DNA from: Xanthobacteraceae bacterium
GTDB lineage: Bacteria; Pseudomonadota; Alphaproteobacteria; Rhizobiales; Xanthobacteraceae
Direction: 5' to 3'
NCBI GenBank assembly: GCA_019746355.1
Contig: JAIESC010000004.1
Location: forward strand, 1 to 34,064
DNA length: 34,064 nucleotides
Shown: one piece after another, positions 32,602-34,064 of the stretch
Layout of the letters: each line of letters begins with the position of its first letter
How positions within the stretch are numbered: the first letter of the stretch is position 1
The notes under the pieces: generated by a model
Told to the model about the DNA's origin: nothing
What the model saw: only the letters and a program-made list of their open reading frames with translations
Databases searched by the model: none
Program-made: the position numbers and the translations under genes

Positions 32602-34064
32602 ATGACTGATGCAGCAGTAAAAGAGAAGCCCGCAGCGGCGGAGACAGAGCGCGAGCTGACCGACGGCTTCAACCTGCTCATCGATGCGCTGAAGCTCAAC
32701 GGCCTCAACACCATCTACGGCGTGCCGGGCATCCCGATCACCGACTTCGGCCGCATGGCGCAGGCCGCGGGCATCCGCGTGCTGTCGTTCCGCCACGAGC
32801 AGAACGCCGGCTATGCCGCCTCGATCGCGGGCTTTCTCACCAAGAAGCCCGGGGTCTGCCTCACCGTGTCGGCCCCGGGCTTCCTCAACGGCCTCACCGC
32901 GCTCGCGCACGCCACCACCAACTGCTTCCCGATGATCCTGATGTCGGGCTCCTCGGAGCGCGAGATCGTCGACCTGCAGCAGGGCGACTACGAGGAGATG
33001 GACCAGCTCGCGATCGCAAAGCCGCTCTGCAAGGCCGCGTTCCGCGTGCTGCACGCCGAAGACATCGGCATCGGGCTTGCCCGCGCGATCCGCGCCGCGG
33101 TGTCGGGCCGTCCGGGCGGCGTCTACCTCGACCTGCCGGCCAAGCTGTTCGGCCAGGTGATCGACGCCGAGAAGGGCAAGAAGTCGCTGGTGAAGGTCAT
33201 CGACCCCGCGCCGGCGCAGATCCCGTCGCAGGAATCCGTCAAGCGCGCGCTCGACGTGCTCAAGAGCGCCAAGCGCCCGCTGATCATCCTCGGCAAGGGC
33301 GCGGCCTATGCGCAGGCCGACGACGCGGTCCGCTCGTTCGTCGAGAAGTCCGGCGTGCCGTTCCTGCCGATGAGCATGGGCAAGGGCCTGCTGCCGGACA
33401 CGCATCCGCAGTGCGCGGGCGCGGCGCGCTCGACCGTGCTGAAGGACTCCGACGTGGTGATGCTGATCGGCGCGCGGCTCAACTGGCTCCTTTCGCACGG
33501 CAAGGGCAAGACCTGGGGCGACGCGCCGAAGAAATTCATCCAGATCGACATCGAGCCCAAGGAAATGGACTCAAACGTCGAGATCGCAGCTCCCGTGGTC
33601 GGCGACATCGGCTCCTGCGTCACGGCGATGCTCAGCGCCATGGGCGGCTGGCCCACGCCGCCCGCCGACTGGGTCAAGACCGTCACGTCGAAGCGCGACG
33701 AGAACGTCGCCAAGATGGCTCCGCGGCTGATGAACAACAACGTGCCGATGGACTATCACGGCGCGCTCGGCGTTCTGCGCACCATCGTCAAGGAGCGGCC
33801 GGACGCGATCCTGGTCAACGAGGGGGCCAACACGCTCGACCTGGCGCGCGGCATCATCGACGTCTACCAGCCGCGCAAGCGCATCGACGTCGGCACCTGG
33901 GGCGTCATGGGCATCGGCATGGGTTATGCCGTCGGCGCTGCGGTCGAGACCGGGAAGCAGGTGCTGGCGATCGAGGGCGACTCGGCGTTCGGCTTCTCCG
34001 GCATGGAGGTGGAGACGATCTGCCGCTACCAGCTGCCGGTCTGCATCGTCATCTTCAACAATGA
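32602..34064 (+). CDS. oxc: Oxalyl-CoA decarboxylase, 3' end beyond the window
   Basis: The open frame runs 487 codons to the window edge without a stop; the full enzyme is about 575-580 residues. It is a thiamine-diphosphate enzyme converting oxalyl-CoA to formyl-CoA and CO2. After an N-terminal extension come [35 protein letters not shown] and the cofactor-activating glutamate in [16 protein letters not shown]. The central domain follows ([20 protein letters not shown]) and then the ThDP/Mg motif [19 protein letters not shown] ending IVIFNN at the edge. The Oxc-specific [20 protein letters not shown] supports this over other ThDP enzymes. GAGG lies eight bases ahead of the start. Formyl-CoA transferase (frc) would be expected downstream, outside the window. 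Confidence 0.95.
   Translation, partial: MTDAAVKEKPAAAETERELTDGFNLLIDALKLNGLNTIYGVPGIPITDFGRMAQAAGIRVLSFRHEQNAGYAASIAGFLTKKPGVCLTVSAPGFLNGLTALAHATTNCFPMILMSGSSEREIVDLQQGDYEEMDQLAIAKPLCKAAFRVLHAEDIGIGLARAIRAAVSGRPGGVYLDLPAKLFGQVIDAEKGKKSLVKVIDPAPAQIPSQESVKRALDVLKSAKRPLIILGKGAAYAQADDAVRSFVEKSGVPFLPMSMGKGLLPDTHPQCAGAARSTVLKDSDVVMLIGARLNWLLSHGKGKTWGDAPKKFIQIDIEPKEMDSNVEIAAPVVGDIGSCVTAMLSAMGGWPTPPADWVKTVTSKRDENVAKMAPRLMNNNVPMDYHGALGVLRTIVKERPDAILVNEGANTLDLARGIIDVYQPRKRIDVGTWGVMGIGMGYAVGAAVETGKQVLAIEGDSAFGFSGMEVETICRYQLPVCIVIFNN

Overview
The window is high-GC DNA from an alphaproteobacterium of the order Hyphomicrobiales, most likely the Bradyrhizobium / Rhodopseudomonas / Xanthobacteraceae neighbourhood. 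This rests on the protein families present: three Bug/TctC binding proteins, an IS66 with Rhizobiales-type tnpABC, a DUF1376 remnant, dispersed palindromic repeats and an oxalyl-CoA decarboxylase. It also rests on an initiator tRNA of rhizobial type. No taxonomic search was possible.

Layout. 1-2477: the greater part of an IS66-family element (tnpC, tnpB, tnpA on the minus strand) whose right end lies at about 2477 and truncates a host gene. 2470-4290: a gene graveyard. It holds a frameshifted and truncated unknown gene, an IS5-type transposase scrap fused to a methyltransferase tail, a nonsense-mutated small gene and a decayed tail of a WYL-like gene. 4438-7503: an orphan TctC binding protein, an MDR oxidoreductase and an amidohydrolase, all plus strand, probably one catabolic unit. 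7628-11261: a DUF1186/SEC-C protein, a TauE-type permease with RidA, a divergent ArsR regulator and a WYL-like protein. 11327-15135: tartrate/D-malate dehydrogenase, an MgtC/SapB membrane protein, a second orphan TctC and a glutathione S-transferase, with two inverted copies of one palindromic repeat. 15239-18747: a TPR/glycosyltransferase-like protein, a CHAD protein, initiator tRNA with a strong terminator, and a small conserved protein. 18970-19711: a decayed DUF1376 gene. 20026-24450: an RND efflux pair (membrane fusion protein and inner-membrane pump). 24524-28062: a complete dTDP-L-rhamnose pathway, rmlD-rmlC on the minus strand divergent from rmlA-rmlB. 28366-34064: a tripartite tricarboxylate transporter operon tctCBA, then a GntR/FCD regulator and oxalyl-CoA decarboxylase, which runs off the end of the window.

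The most interesting signal is in the last block. A 17-bp palindrome just upstream of the GntR gene recurs, with 14 of 17 positions identical, upstream of tctC. This suggests that one regulator controls both transporter and decarboxylase, and hence that this tripartite transporter imports oxalate or a close relative. Other notable points: a palindromic repeat whose two ends supply the TAG stop codons of two convergent genes (RND pump and rmlD); an IS66 tnpA whose ribosome-binding site and start codon sit in a 13-bp hairpin; and several genes caught in the act of decay.
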